The position numbers and the translations under genes are program-made. Source: Chlamydoabsidia padenii (Eukaryota; Mucoromycota; Mucoromycetes; Mucorales; Cunninghamellaceae). From it: a stretch of 64,000 nt of DNA. The stretch covers positions 22,756 to 86,755 of the forward strand of contig JAIWND010000062.1 of NCBI GenBank assembly GCA_025330725.1. Direction: 5' to 3'. Shown one piece after another: positions 22,154 to 33,512 of the stretch (positions are counted from its first letter, which is position 1; each line of letters begins with the position of its first letter). The notes beneath the pieces were generated by a model. The model worked only from the letters and a program-made list of their open reading frames with translations, was not told the origin of the DNA and did no database searches.

Positions 22154-22481
22154 GGTGAAAACTTAGAAAGGGGTTTTTGGGGTGGCAATGAAAATAGGGA
22201 TTGTTATTTCCACCACCAACTTTTTACAAACTCCACCACCCCTTCGGAGAAATGTTTTGCCGGCCCAATGAAATTCGAGAAGTTACCCCGAGACATACTA
22301 TTATCTGGGCAGCTGTATGATGGAACACCACTTGGAAATAGCTGGCTACTTTTTAAAGGATATTATTTTTATCTAAACATTGTATGGTCAGCTACTCTGA
22401 TTTTGTGAATTCTGATATACTTGACAGACAATAATGTAGGGGGTTTAGAATAAGGGGATGTGACATATTTATTACAACTAA
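22154..22481. other. Intergenic spacer
   Basis: About 330 bases between TAN1 and the LysM gene, both on the minus strand. No gene seen. It should contain the TAN1 promoter and the LysM gene's 3' UTR. Confidence 0.5.
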
Positions 22482-23685
22482 CTAAACGGAGAAAGGTAAA
22501 GGAGGGACAACTCGGTGACAGCCATACGCACTTCTTGAAGCATTACAATCTTGATAAGTTTGACAGCTAACAGAAACAAATAGATAAATAAAAAAAAGTA
22601 CACACACAATATTTTTTCTTACCATCGTATACAATAACCTTGGATATCAGGTTCAATCAAAGAAACATAGTACTTGTATCCTTGACACATGGACAATGGT
22701 GGCGATCCGGCCCCATGATTATCATACTTTATACATTGGGAAAAAAATTGAGACATCATTTCTATGAGGGAACTTTTTTTTTCTCATTCTTCTTTTTACC
22801 TGTCCACCACCATCAGCTTCAGATAGAGAATACTTTGTACGATCAATTTTACCTGTGACTTGAACGAATCCAGCTGTGGTATTGAATTGATAATGAGCTG
22901 AAGTGATGAAACCAGCAGGCATCAGTTGGGAACCAGGTACCAAGTTTAACAAGGTACAGAATGATCTAGCAGTTTTTTCAGAGTCCGCGATAGCATCTGG
23001 ATCGGTCATTCCACCATAGTTATTGCGGTTACCAGGAGAAGGGGGGAGAAAAAGGCAAAATCTAGCTTCATCCAGAACCGCGGTGGTCAAACCAGGAACA
23101 TTGATAGGGGTGGGACTTGGTGTGGTAGTAGTAGTTTTAGTGGTGGTGGTAGGTTTGGTGGTAGTAGTTGATTTAGTAGTAGTTTTGGGTTTATTAGTAG
23201 CAGAAGTAGATTTAGTGGCAGTTTTGGTTGATGTAGTCTTCGTGGGCGTGGTTTTCAAGGGAACACTAAAAAAAGCAAATATCATTTTTAGCCTCTTTAA
23301 TCAACTAATCAACTGTTTTCCGGTACCTGAGACACACATATTGACCCACATGCAAAGTGGTGCATTTACTCTTTTTCACTATCAAAAAAAGAAAAAGAAA
23401 AAACAATGTTCAAAACTAGCTGTATAGCATGACAGAGAGAAAAACTCACATGAAGGGTTCCATCTGTAAAAGTTGGTTAAAGAGATATGAGCAGTTTTGG
23501 AAATACCAGTACACTGCCAGTTCATAAAATAAAAAAAGTTAACAAAAAAAACATTTCACCCCATTTGATGTAATTACCGTTTCGCCCCCATACACTTTAT
23601 GTTTCCTAGCGCAAGTGATAGCTGAGACGACTGAGGTCAAGAGAGCAAAAAGAAAAAGTGGGCCTATTATAGAAAAATGTTTCAT
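22482..23685 (-). CDS. Secreted LysM protein with Thr-rich linker and Cys-containing C-terminal domain
   Basis: Six exons (23685-23578, 23513-23450, 23378-23327, 23265-22800, 22726-22623, 22566-22482) sum to 879 nt, 292 residues. Residues 1-22 are a signal peptide. Residues 24-74 form one LysM module: TCARKHKVYGGETC, YRWNPSLKKSKCTTLHVGQYVC, with the wNPsl..C..l..G..vC pattern restored across introns 2 and 3. LysM binds chitin or other N-acetylglucosamine polymers. A linker of about 50 residues is almost pure Thr/Lys/Pro/Ser. The C-terminal 165 residues (FCLFLPPSPGN, FCTLLNLVPG, CNASRSAYGC) are a Cys-bearing extracellular domain that I do not recognise. Likely a wall or apoplastic chitin-binding protein. 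The premise that it works as an effector is inference. Confidence 0.85.
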
Positions 23686-24659
23686 TTTCTATCAAAAGAA
23701 TGGAGATAAGGAAGGGTAGGGGTTAATGTGAGAAAAAGAAAAAAAGATGTGAGAAAAGCAAAACCGAATCTGTTTTTTTTTTTTGAATTTATACAATAGT
23801 CATTAACAAAAAAGCACCTAAAAAAGGATACTTATTGTTTTAAGTAAGCTAGCGCGAGGCTTCTCAAACCCCATTAATTGTACTACACTGAATTTGGCTT
23901 AACCAGTACGCTTAAAAAAAGCGATCTGGGAAGAAGAGGGAATCAAAAAATACACCAATGAAGTGATTAATGTGTCCTAGAGTCGTCTTACGAAAAGATC
24001 GACGTAGGCATCACGATATGCTTTAGGTTACACCAATGTCTTTTTCCTTTTACCGTTTAGCATTCTATAAATACAGGTAGTCAAATAGATAAATTTGACA
24101 CTAAAAAAAGCTAATTTTTGTGCTATCGCATAGAAATAGTATATCGGCACTTGAAATAATAAACTTTATTTGCCATAAATACAGTATGCAATTTGTGATA
24201 GTAAGATCTAATGAAAGTGAAGACTGCAAAGTACTGAGATAAATGATAGGTCCATTATGTGAGGAAGAGAGACATAGAGAGAAAAGACAGTTTGTATATT
24301 GAAAAAAATATAAATCAGTGTCGACTGTTATAATGATGGGCTAGAATACAAACACCGATAAATGAGATTTTAAATTCAAGGCCATCTACTCCACTGCTAT
24401 CCTTGATTATGAAAGCCTGAGATGGGTACTGCAACAACAAGAAACCAGTACGTCGACCATCATTCTTGCTTATTGGATTATAAAACATAATCATTGCCTC
24501 ACAGCACTGATGTATATGCCCTTTTCTCACGTAGTTGAATCCTTGAAGAAGGCCGTAAAGGTAATGTCATTGTCATCCTCCTATAACTGCTGGTGACACT
24601 CGACACGACCGTGAATACAGATCCCGCTTTGCATGAATTTCGCCCCTGCATGAATCCCG
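23686..24659. other. Intergenic region upstream of the LysM gene
   Basis: About 970 bases. On the minus strand TATAAATTC near 23787-23794 could be the LysM gene's TATA element. The rest is AT-rich with no supportable gene on either strand. Confidence 0.45.
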
Positions 24660-25319
24660 TTCTGAAGCAATTAGGCGGAATCTCAAAATAAATGTGGCTT
24701 CTTATAGAGACTTTGAATGTGGGTTTGTTTTTTTCCCTTTCTTTCTTATACTGTCGCACGAAGGCTTATTTCGAGGTGGAAACAGAGGTCTGGTCAAGAT
24801 GTGAAAAAAGGCAAAGCTGCGGAAAAAGGCAAAGCTGTGACTCCTCACTGTACGGTATTTTACGGCGATGCTGGTCGCGGCTTCGGAACAAGAATCAAGG
24901 GTCACATCAAAAGAAGTACAGAACGACTACAGCTTCATTCAAAGTCGAAATGCGATCTAATCAGCACCAGTGAATACTTGTCTTCGAAGCTATGCTGTCT
25001 TTGCGACAGCCCTGTACAGTATCCCAAACGACGGAACGGGCACATCAATCTTGGCGTAGTTCAATATATCAACCCCGATTGTTTTGGAAGAAAACATGGC
25101 TTTTCACTCCGTGGGCATGACAAGAACGCAGCAGTCAACATTCTGAAAATTGGACTGTACAGGGCAGTAATTCAGAATAATTATCCTGCCTTTTCGGCTA
25201 CCACATCAAGCACAACAACAACAGCTGATCAATTAGCTCAAATTCTTTTCGGTCATAACACTTCGTGGATTGCGAACATGAATGACTCCAACCCTCGGAG
25301 GCGGACGGGCCTCTTTTGA
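24660..25319 (+). pseudogene. Fanzor/TnpB-like (RuvC + zinc ribbon) C-terminal relic, copy 2
   Basis: From about 24765 a single frame reads TVFYGDAGRGFGTRIKGH, TSEYLSSKLCCLCD, VVQYINPDCFGRK, FSLRGHDKNAAVNILKIG and SWIANMNDSNPRR to a stop at 25317. The GD motif, split zinc ribbon and D-x-NAA-x-N motif are those of the TnpB/Fanzor C-terminal half. Here the third ribbon Cys is Tyr, and the RD of RDxNAA is HD. A short upstream exon-like piece (RNLKINVASYRDFE) precedes a pyrimidine-rich intron-like stretch around 24715-24765. The N-terminal and RuvC-I parts are absent, so the protein cannot be active. Closely related to the relic at 15.5 kb. Confidence 0.62.
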
Positions 25320-25755
25320 AGGTAAGTTTTAATAAATCATATAGAACAATAATTAACGTTTCTTTCTCGGCTTAATCGACGAAAAATCAAAGTGCCTCGA
25401 ATGATTTGAACCGGTGGAAGGTGATTCTTGTTGGAGAAAAGCAATAAACTTCATACAATGCACGCCAAGACGTGTATGACAACACTTTCTTGAAATGCGA
25501 CATCTAATTTATCAGCGTGAGTGCAATCATTCGGTGTAACCAGTTGTCATTCCACCTGTATATAAGATAAACATGTTCGATATGTGTTACGAATCTAATT
25601 TATTCAAAGTGATAATAAAGACAACCGATAACATATGACTTTCAAAATTTTATTATTTTGTATGTATAAAAAACAAGAGAGTGGAGAGAGAGATAAAGAG
25701 ATGAGGGGAAGCAGAGTAATATGTGAGTGGGGGAACTATTTAGAAGAATGGGGTA
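25320..25755. other. Intergenic, 3' side of the ataxin-2 gene
   Basis: About 435 AT-rich bases with several AATAAA-like motifs and GA-rich low complexity (25675-25715). A GGTTCAAATC on the minus strand at about 25406-25415 resembles a tRNA B box, but no cloverleaf can be folded around it. Confidence 0.5.
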
Positions 25756-28721
25756 CTAAGTATCATTGACAGAATCCGAGGCTGTAAAAAAAAGTGTGAG
25801 TAATAAAGAATTATTCATGCATCAAAATGTACTTACAAGGACTTGTTTGTTCATGAGTAGGATAATGAGTTGGGCTAGGGTTTTCACCAGGCATGACATG
25901 TGTTATCATCACAGGAGGGGTCATCATTTCAGGTGCATATCTTACACCTACCAAAAAGAAAGGGAGGGAGAGAGGGTTAGTCAATATGATATGAAACAAG
26001 AGATGGTATACCTGGGGATGGATTGCCTTGATATTGATACACTTGCGAAGGTGGCATGGGGGATCGTTGAGGTGAAGAAAAACCTTGAGGGAATGGAGAG
26101 CCATCTAATAGAGAGAAAAGTTGATGAAAAAAGATATCAAGTTGGATCTTATGCCAAACTTACGGGGTGACACGTTGGGCATTTGAGGGCTGTAAGCAGG
26201 GTGCATAGGTGCAGTAGTGATCGGGACATTTGGCACAAACTATAGAAAAAAATTGATATGAGTAAAAATGCTTATTGACCGTCATCCTTTACCTGAGGGC
26301 TCATGTAAGACACGTTTTGTTGTTGGACTGGAATACCAGGTACGTATTGCTATTAACGTAAAAAAAAAATGTGAGTAGAAGCAATCGTTGTAATTCCTTT
26401 TTTTTTTTTTTTTTATTATACCTGATGATATCGATATTGAGGATAACCATAACCATAGGCAGGAGCAGGATAACCAGTAAAAATATCTTCAGTGTATGGA
26501 TTATACTGACTGAATTGATGTCTGTACTGTTTTGACCCATGAGGCCATGTAGGACCTATACAAGCTAACAGTAAATATGACATTCTATCAGTTTATTTTT
26601 TTGCCTTTACTTACCAATACTACTAGGATTCTTGTCCTTGTCTTTTATGAATGGTGCCTTGAATATTTCATCTATAGTAATATGATCATTCACACCACCT
26701 TTTTTCAAAAACCGGCCAGCAAATGTTGTTGCCGCCGAATCATCCCGCGTCCCACCCTCAAAAAAGAAAGAGTCAGCCAAACCTTTAGTGGGCAGCAGAG
26801 ATTTTTTACTTACTGGTACAAAAGCAGCGGCAGCAGGATTGGGCTTGAATTCCGACGCCTTGATATTAAACTTGAATCCTGTTGTTATTGTTGTTGTTGT
26901 TTTCTTTGTGGTTGTAGCAACAACATCGGTCGAATCATGAGTTGCCTTGGTGATGTTTTCTTTGTCTTTCTGATGTTGTTGAGAATCAGAAGAAGGTGAT
27001 GACTTGTTAGAGGCAGGAGATTTCTTCCCTTTGTTCAAAAGAGGTAACATGTCAGGAGGAATAGGGACGTCAAGTTTAAAGCTTTTATGGAATGCGACCA
27101 AATCCGCCAATCGATCGCTTTGTTCCTTCTTGTGTAATGCTTGCCGTTTGGCTTGCAATTTATACTTTTCTACCCTGGCGAATTGACGGAAGGTAGTGGC
27201 GATGATGTATTCGATCCGTTTTGGTTGTTGCTGTTGCTGTTGCTGGTTTTCGTCATTGTTGATCGGTTTCTTTTGAACAAGTAAAAGAAAAGATTAAATA
27301 ACTAGAAAAATAATAATGTCATCATGAATCTTTACCGTTGGCTTGCTTGAATCGAGATGAGAAGAGGCGGTTGTCAAAGTTCCAGTTGTCAATTTGTGTA
27401 AAGGACTATCGGGAGGAAAGTTGGCAAAATGAGCAGGTTGTTGTTTGTTACGAAGAGCAGGTGGGATATATACGTTATCCTTTTCCTTGCTTGCACCACC
27501 ACCAGTATTATTATCACGGACAACTGCACCATATCGATCTTCTTCATCCATTCCACTATCATCAGCTGTAGTCATATTGCGTTCTTCGAGCATATGAGGA
27601 TTGTTTGTTGTAGACTATTCAAAAATATTAAGACAAGTCAAGTTCCATTTCTTTCTTTTTTTATACACAAGTTTAATAAATGCTTTTTTTTACCCTTTGG
27701 ATTTCATTTGCCTTCTCAATAGCCCATTTTTCGCGATCCTTGTATCCAGGTGCCGATCGATCCAACCGAGTAGTGTAAAGCTCTTCATCAAAGTCGGTTT
27801 TGAGACCAAAGAGTTTTTCATTAGCAGCAAATTGATCCCAAGAGCCATTCGTATTGTGTTCTAAAGGTTCATCTTCTAATGATTCCAGGGCGCTGTCTTC
27901 GGGTAATCCAGGATTCCATTTATGTAATTCCCGTTCCTTGATTTCACTTTTTCCACTAATATCTGTATCTGTTTTGAATGCTATATTAAGGAAAAAAGAG
28001 AGGTCAGTAAAGAGAAAAAAAAAAAAAAAAAACGCGATTACTAATATGCAAAAACTTACAATCTTTTTCTTGTACAGCAAGTTTACCACCAGTCAAATCA
28101 GTATCCAGGGCAGTCATTTCTACCAAATCCTTTGCAAAAATTAAGAGAGCAGGTAAAATAGGTTGTTGTACACTTGATTTCGACTTGTCTACGGTGGGGT
28201 CATGTATTTTACGAGCAAAAGTTAAAGATACACCTAGATCACCTTCAGTAGTTGCCCCTTGGAAGAGTCCTTCATACTTTATTCCATTACGCACAGTAAC
28301 TTGAATCTTGCAACCCTATGAACATGACTGAATCAATATCCTCTTTTATTCTTATTATTAATATTGTTAGTCTAGTTCAACTTACGTAGAGGTTACCAAG
28401 TAGAAATAACAATCTATCGTGCATGTGGTAAGTCAACTCGGAATCATCTACCATGGGAGACGAGCCATCTTGGTTAGATAGTTGATGAGTTGACCCACTA
28501 TTGTTGTTAATGCCTGAGTAGTTTCCACCACGTCCATTAACAGTATTATTATTGTTTGTTGCCCATTTCCTGTTACCACGACTAGGATTAACGTATAAAA
28601 TATAACACATATACCATTAGTGATCTCATCAAAAGAGTGTTTATATTTACCTTTGATTGGGTTTCGAATAAGACGTGTCTTGTTTCTTTCCTTGAGATTT
28701 GGTTCCTGCGTTTGAAGCCAT
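25756..28721 (-). CDS. PBP1: Ataxin-2 / Pbp1 homologue
   Basis: RNA-binding, stress-granule protein that associates with poly(A)-binding protein and controls polyadenylation and translation. About 13 exons run from ATG 28721 (MASNAGTKSQGKK) to the stop at 25756 (DSVNDT). Visible in order: an LSm/Sm-like domain (GCKIQVTVRNGIKYEGLFQG, GVSLTFARKI); the LsmAD domain (EKLFGLKTDFDEELYTTRLD); low-complexity Thr/Lys and Gln regions; a PAM2 motif binding the MLLE domain of poly(A)-binding protein (FKPNPAAAAFVP); and a long Pro/Tyr/Gln-rich C-terminus in several small exons. The order LSm, LsmAD, PAM2, disordered tail is diagnostic. An in-frame 60-nt intron after the PAM2 motif is predicted from GTAAG/TTTTGAG. 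Confidence 0.92.
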
Positions 28722-29269
28722 TATGTCAAACTGTTGTTATGTAAAAAAAAAAGATAGTGAAGAAAGAATGAGAAGGGGAATAAGAGGGAAAAAAAGGGGG
28801 TGGGAAGGAAGGAAAAAAGGAGTATATCGAATAGGTTTGATTGAATAATAAAACAAACAAAGTTCAAATGTATTTTCAATATAAAGAGGATGACCCAATT
28901 GAATGGGTATAAAATATCAACTGATTGAAAAAAGAGAGGGGCGTTCTTGGTGGAGAAAAATAACACTTGTGTGCACTGGGGGGTAATTGTTCAAATGCCG
29001 CCGAGCACCAAAGCGGCTCTGGTCTATCTCCGGCTTGTCTCCCCTACCAACTCGAGACTACCACAAGTAAAGGGGTTTTCTCATTCTTAATCATCAGTGG
29101 TATGGACTCGCGTCACAAGTTGAAGTACCCGCCCACTTTTTTCTCATACAAAGAAGGATGGCACAGGGTGGTGGCATGACCCCCCCCTTTGAATACAAAC
29201 GCCGACAGTGAATCACTATCGTAGGGGAAATGCTAGGCGCACGGCAAGTGCGCACGGAATTTTGGATAT
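28722..29269. other. Intergenic, ataxin-2 promoter side
   Basis: About 550 bases, GA-rich near 28750-28820 and otherwise unremarkable. No gene that I can support. Confidence 0.45.
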
Positions 29270-29600
29270 TCGGCATTTGACAACTATGGCAATTTTAAAG
29301 TGCCAGATCTATCTAAAATATAGTGAAAAAAACGCATACGGCTTCATTCGATATAGTAATAGTACATGTATAAAAGTTATCAGACACCTGTGTCGTATTT
29401 GAAAAGTTATGATGATTTTGGCTATTGTTAGCCCCGAAATCAACAATTTCCTGTTACCGACCTTTTACACACATGAAAAAGTAACAAAGACTTATTTATA
29501 TATACTATGAATATATTGAATGAAGCCATAACTGTTTTTAACATGTTTTAGATAGATGGCACTTTTAAACTTACCATAACTTTCAAATTCCGATTTTTCA
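29270..29600. repeat. Imperfect long inverted repeat (fold-back/MITE-like)
   Basis: The arm at about 29270-29360 is inverted at about 29500-29600: both contain TTTAAAGTGCCA or its variant, AGATCTATCTAAAA or its variant, and GGCTTCATTC with similar spacing. The arms are about 90 bp and roughly three-quarters identical, with a spacer of about 140 bp. This looks like an aged fold-back element lying directly upstream of NOP56. The right arm comes within 120 bp of the NOP56 ATG, so it may overlap the promoter. Confidence 0.6.
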
Positions 29601-29720
29601 TGAACCAAGCGGATCCTCTCACTAAACAAAAAGTTACCCCAAGCCACCACTACGATGTGAACAAAATCTTTTTTTTTCCCTCCCTTTTTTTTTGACAGCT
29701 CACTTCTTCCACAACTTGTC

Positions 29721-30027
29721 ATGGTAAAGAATAACCAACAACATCTTACTTTCTTATATCAACTTACCCCTCTATACATTCTTTATTAGGTAAACTACGT
29801 ATTATTTGAAACAGCTTCTGGCTACGCTTTATTCGAACGTTTACAATCCGAAGAAATTGGTGCTAAACTGGCCCAGGTCCAAGACACTGTGGTAGATTTG
29901 GCCAAGTTTGGTCAAATGATTAAACTGAAATCCTTCTCGCCCTTCAAAAGTGCGGCTGATGCTTTAGAAAACGCCAACGATGTATCAGAAGGTAATAGGT
30001 ATTAAACAACTAGATATGGACTTGCTC

Positions 30028-30099
<72 letters not shown>

Positions 30100-31524
30100 A
30101 TTAGGTATTGTCAATGAATCTTTAAAGGCTTTTTTGGAAATGAACCTTCCCAAGTCTGGCAAGAAAACCAAGGTGGAGTTGGGTGTATCCGATCGAAATT
30201 TGGCTGGTGCTATTAAAGGGGAACTTGGCGTGGATTGTAGCACAGATGAAATCGTCCAAGAGTTGATCCGCGGTATTCGTCTCTGGGCCGACAAATTATT
30301 GTCTCAATTAAAGGAAGGTGATCTTGAAAAGGCACAACTTGGTTTGGGTCATAGTTATTCTCGTGCCAAGGTCAAGTTTAATGTCAATCGGTCCGATAAT
30401 ATGATCATTCAAGCTATTGCTCTTTTGGATCAAATGGATAAAGATGTCAACACATTTGCCATGCGTGTCCGGTAAGTCCCTCCCCCTTTGAATATTAAAG
30501 CCACTTGCTTTTTTTCTTTTACTAACCCTTTCTATACAGTGAATGGTACTCTTGGCATTTCCCTGAACTTGTCAAGATTGTCAATGATAACTACAAATAT
30601 GCCAAACTCGTCAAGGTAATCAAGAACAAGGCCGAATTGACCGAAGAACATGTGGAAGCCATGGCAGAAGTAACAGATGGTGACGAAACGATCGCCAAAC
30701 AAATACTCGATGCTGCTCGTGCCTCCATGGGTACTGACATCTCACCTATCGACATGATCAACATTCAAAACTTTGCCGACCGTGTCATCAGTTTAGCGGA
30801 TTACCGTAAAAATCTCCACAACTATTTGATTTCCAAGATGAACCATGTAGCTCCCAATCTGGCCGCTTTGATTGGTGAAGTGGTCGGTGCTCGTTTGATC
30901 TCTCAAGCCGGTTCATTGACCAACTTGTCCAAATATCCTGCTTCTACATTACAAATCCTCGGTGCTGAAAAGGCTCTTTTCCGTGCTCTCAAAACAAAAG
31001 GAAACACACCTAAATATGGTCTGATTTATCATTCTTCTTTTATTGGTCGTGCGGGTGCCAAGAACAAGGGTCGTATCTCCCGTTATCTTGCTAATAAGTG
31101 TACCATTGCTTCTCGTATTGATTGCTTTACTGGTAAAAAGGATAATTAGTTGATTGATTGTCCAGAACTGACTAAATTAACCAACTTTTTTTTTTTGTAC
31201 TATACTCATCTAGAATCTCCTACTGATAAGTTTGGTCAAGCTTTGAAAGCTCAAGTCGAAGAACGATTGAAATTCTTTGAAAGTGGTGCTACTCCTGAAA
31301 AGAATGCAGAAGTCATGAAACGGGTAATGGATTCTCTTGGTGATTTGGCTGATGTTGATGATGTTGTTGAACAAGTTGCCGACAAAAACGAAGATAAACC
31401 TACGAAGAAACGGGCGACTGAAGAAGAAGTGACCAAAGAAGGTAAACCCGCCAAGAAGGTCAAGAAGGCAAAAAAGGACAAAAAGGAAAAAAAAGAGAAG
31501 AAAGAAAAGAAGAATAAGGATTAG
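29721..31524 (+). CDS. NOP56: Nucleolar protein Nop56
   Basis: Core protein of box C/D snoRNPs, needed for rRNA 2'-O-methylation and ribosome biogenesis in the nucleolus. Five exons (29721-29723, 29790-29991, 30105-30471, 30540-31132, 31214-31524) sum to 1476 nt, 491 residues. Exon 1 is only the ATG. It is Nop56 rather than Nop58 by [51 protein letters not shown] and [20 protein letters not shown]. The Nop domain signature [20 protein letters not shown] is present. The C-terminus is the usual Lys/Glu tail ([17 protein letters not shown]). Intron 2 contains T34 followed by a TG repeat. Intact. Confidence 0.97.
30031..30097. repeat. Poly-T plus (TG)n tract in NOP56 intron 2
   Basis: T34 at 30031-30064 runs directly into about 16 TG units. 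It fills most of the 113-nt intron between the donor and the acceptor. Confidence 0.95.
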
Positions 31525-31892
31525 ATTAGATCTCACTTGTATAGAACAACTTTTTTCTTTTTTAGCATTACCTTTATCATTTGATTACATTTATCATATC
31601 ATCATCATCTCTTTTATTTTTAATTGTACTGCCCTTGAGGTGGTATTCTGTTGTTATTATTATCATTGCTCATTAACTTTATTTAATAAAAAATATCTTG
31701 TTTTATCGATCGGGTTTATCATGTATTCGAATCGCCGATTGAATGACTAACTGATCGTAGCACTGTTTATAATTTCATGAGAAAGGAATGCACATCTTAC
31801 CGATTTTCAAGCAATTTGATTGGATTAAATTAGTTTGTACCATCTTGTGCCCTCATCGCCCTGCCCTCTTCACCCTCTTCACTCAGTGGTCA
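31525..31892. other. NOP56 3' region
   Basis: TTTATTTAATAAAAAATATC near 31680-31698 contains an AATAAA signal suitable for NOP56. No gene visible before the Tc1 relic. Confidence 0.5.
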
Positions 31893-32821
31893 TTACATGA
31901 CTTCCCTGTTTCGACATTTATCCCAACACTTGTAAGAATGCGAAACAAAACCTCTGAAATGACCTTGCTGCACACTGTTGCAGGCTTCTGTGATTCTTTT
32001 TGATAAAGTGTCTGCCTGCAAAAACCTATGTCGCTTAACCTTACTCTTTGCTACTGCCCAGAATTGTTCTAGACCAAACTCGGGAGCGTTTCATGTTTAT
32101 ATCAAAGGCAGATTCGTCAAGAAACACACAATTCTTCAGGAAGCTCATGTCTGTATTTTCCCATTTACGGACCCAATCGTACCGCTCCTCAATCTTCGCT
32201 GGACTGTTTCTTTCAATAGAGTGAAACTCGGCTTTCTTCAACGAAAGGTTGCATTCCTTTCTCATGAAATTATAAACAGTGCTACGTGAAACTTTGAGAT
32301 CATTGAACCGTTTCAATAAATGCTCGGTTACCTCAACTACAGCAGCAGACGGATTAGCATCAATGAATTCGACAACAGCCGTTTTATGCTCATCGCTCAA
32401 GATACATTTACGACCAACCGACTTACAAACTTCAAAAATACTCTCAGGGCGCATGTTGTATTGCTTCACCCATCTCTGTGCAGTCCAAAATATGAATGCC
32501 CAACTGCTTCGCGGTAGCTGACGCGCTCATACACTTTTCAATTTTCAAGTCAAAAAATCTAACCTTATCCTGGACAGTATAACGCACATACTCCCGTTTT
32601 ACATTGGCCTCTTTCATTCGGATGTCTTCATCCTTTGCCTTTTCTACAAGCATTGGGAAAGCTTGCGAAAATTCGCTAGAGTGCGCATGTTCTAAGTACT
32701 CAGTATGAGTCGCAATCGCCTCAACAACAAACTCTTCCTGATCAACAATGTACTCCATGGGTTCAGGAACTCCATTTTCATCAACAACATTTCCATCTTC
32801 AAATAAAAATAATGTACTCAT
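31893..32821 (-). pseudogene. Tc1/mariner-like transposase with frameshift and internal deletion
   Basis: ATG at 32821 opens a frame to about 32475 with an HTH-like N-terminus (SASATAKQLGIH). One extra T near 32490 breaks the frame. The next frame resumes at RWVKQYNMRPESIFEVC, with a second helix-turn-helix (VSRSTVYNFMRK), YDWVRKW and the first catalytic Asp in NCVFLDESAFDINMKRSRVW. The text then jumps in another frame to EQFWAVAKSKVKRHRFLQ and TLSKRITEACNS, the C-terminal end of the same family, up to a stop at 31893. The segment with the second and third catalytic residues is therefore missing. I found no clear terminal inverted repeats. Confidence 0.75.
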
Positions 32822-33512
32822 ATTAAAATAAAAATTACAAAAAAAAAAGAAAAAAAAAGAAAAAACGTAACAATGAGAAGGCTCCTCTTTATATTTTTTT
32901 TTTTTTCGAGTGCTAAGAAATCATCATTTGTGATACGACATCATTTACACAAGCCAAGCGACTTGGTTTCTAAAAATACGACTTCCATTTCTGAGAACGC
33001 GAAATTGATTTTGAACTACCAGCGACAATGGTTTTGATTGGCTGACGACTTCGATTCTGACTGTCCCGCGACATTGCTTGTTGGAATCACTGTATCATCC
33101 CTTTTTAACGGGGTCGTTGTTATTGTACAACAAAGAAAAGTTCATGCGATATCATTAAAAATGACAATATCCGGATTTGGAAATAACGGGGTTTTGAAAT
33201 CTGTATTGATCGTTCTTCTATTGTGAAACTTGTTCTGACTCAATATTAGATAGACTACATCTGCATACATGTATAATGAAAACGAATGAATGGTAGTTGA
33301 ATTGTTCACATGTGAAAGAAGATCAACAATGAAAACCCCACATACAACATATTATTCAAAACCCGAAATCTCGAGCTTTTTTTTCCTTTCGTATTTGGTA
33401 AGCTTTTTCCCATAGAAAAAAAAAAAGAGCGGGGCATTATTTGATCTAAAAGGCTGAAACATTTTCCCTCCCTCTTTCTTTTTTTCTTTTTTACTTTACA
33501 CATACCATAACA
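32822..33512. other. Spacer between the Tc1 relic and FAT1
   Basis: About 690 bases with A-rich and T-rich runs and no gene. Part may belong to the decayed Tc1 element; the end next to 33513 carries the FAT1 promoter. Confidence 0.45.

Noticed and set aside
25396..25440. Possible tRNA (GGTTCAAATC B-box-like sequence)
   Set aside because: No acceptor, D or anticodon stem can be folded around it. A similar motif at 34036 in a FAT1 intron fails in the same way.
30031..30104. Possible snoRNA inside NOP56 intron 2
   Set aside because: The intron is filled with T34 and TG repeats and has no C/D or H/ACA boxes.
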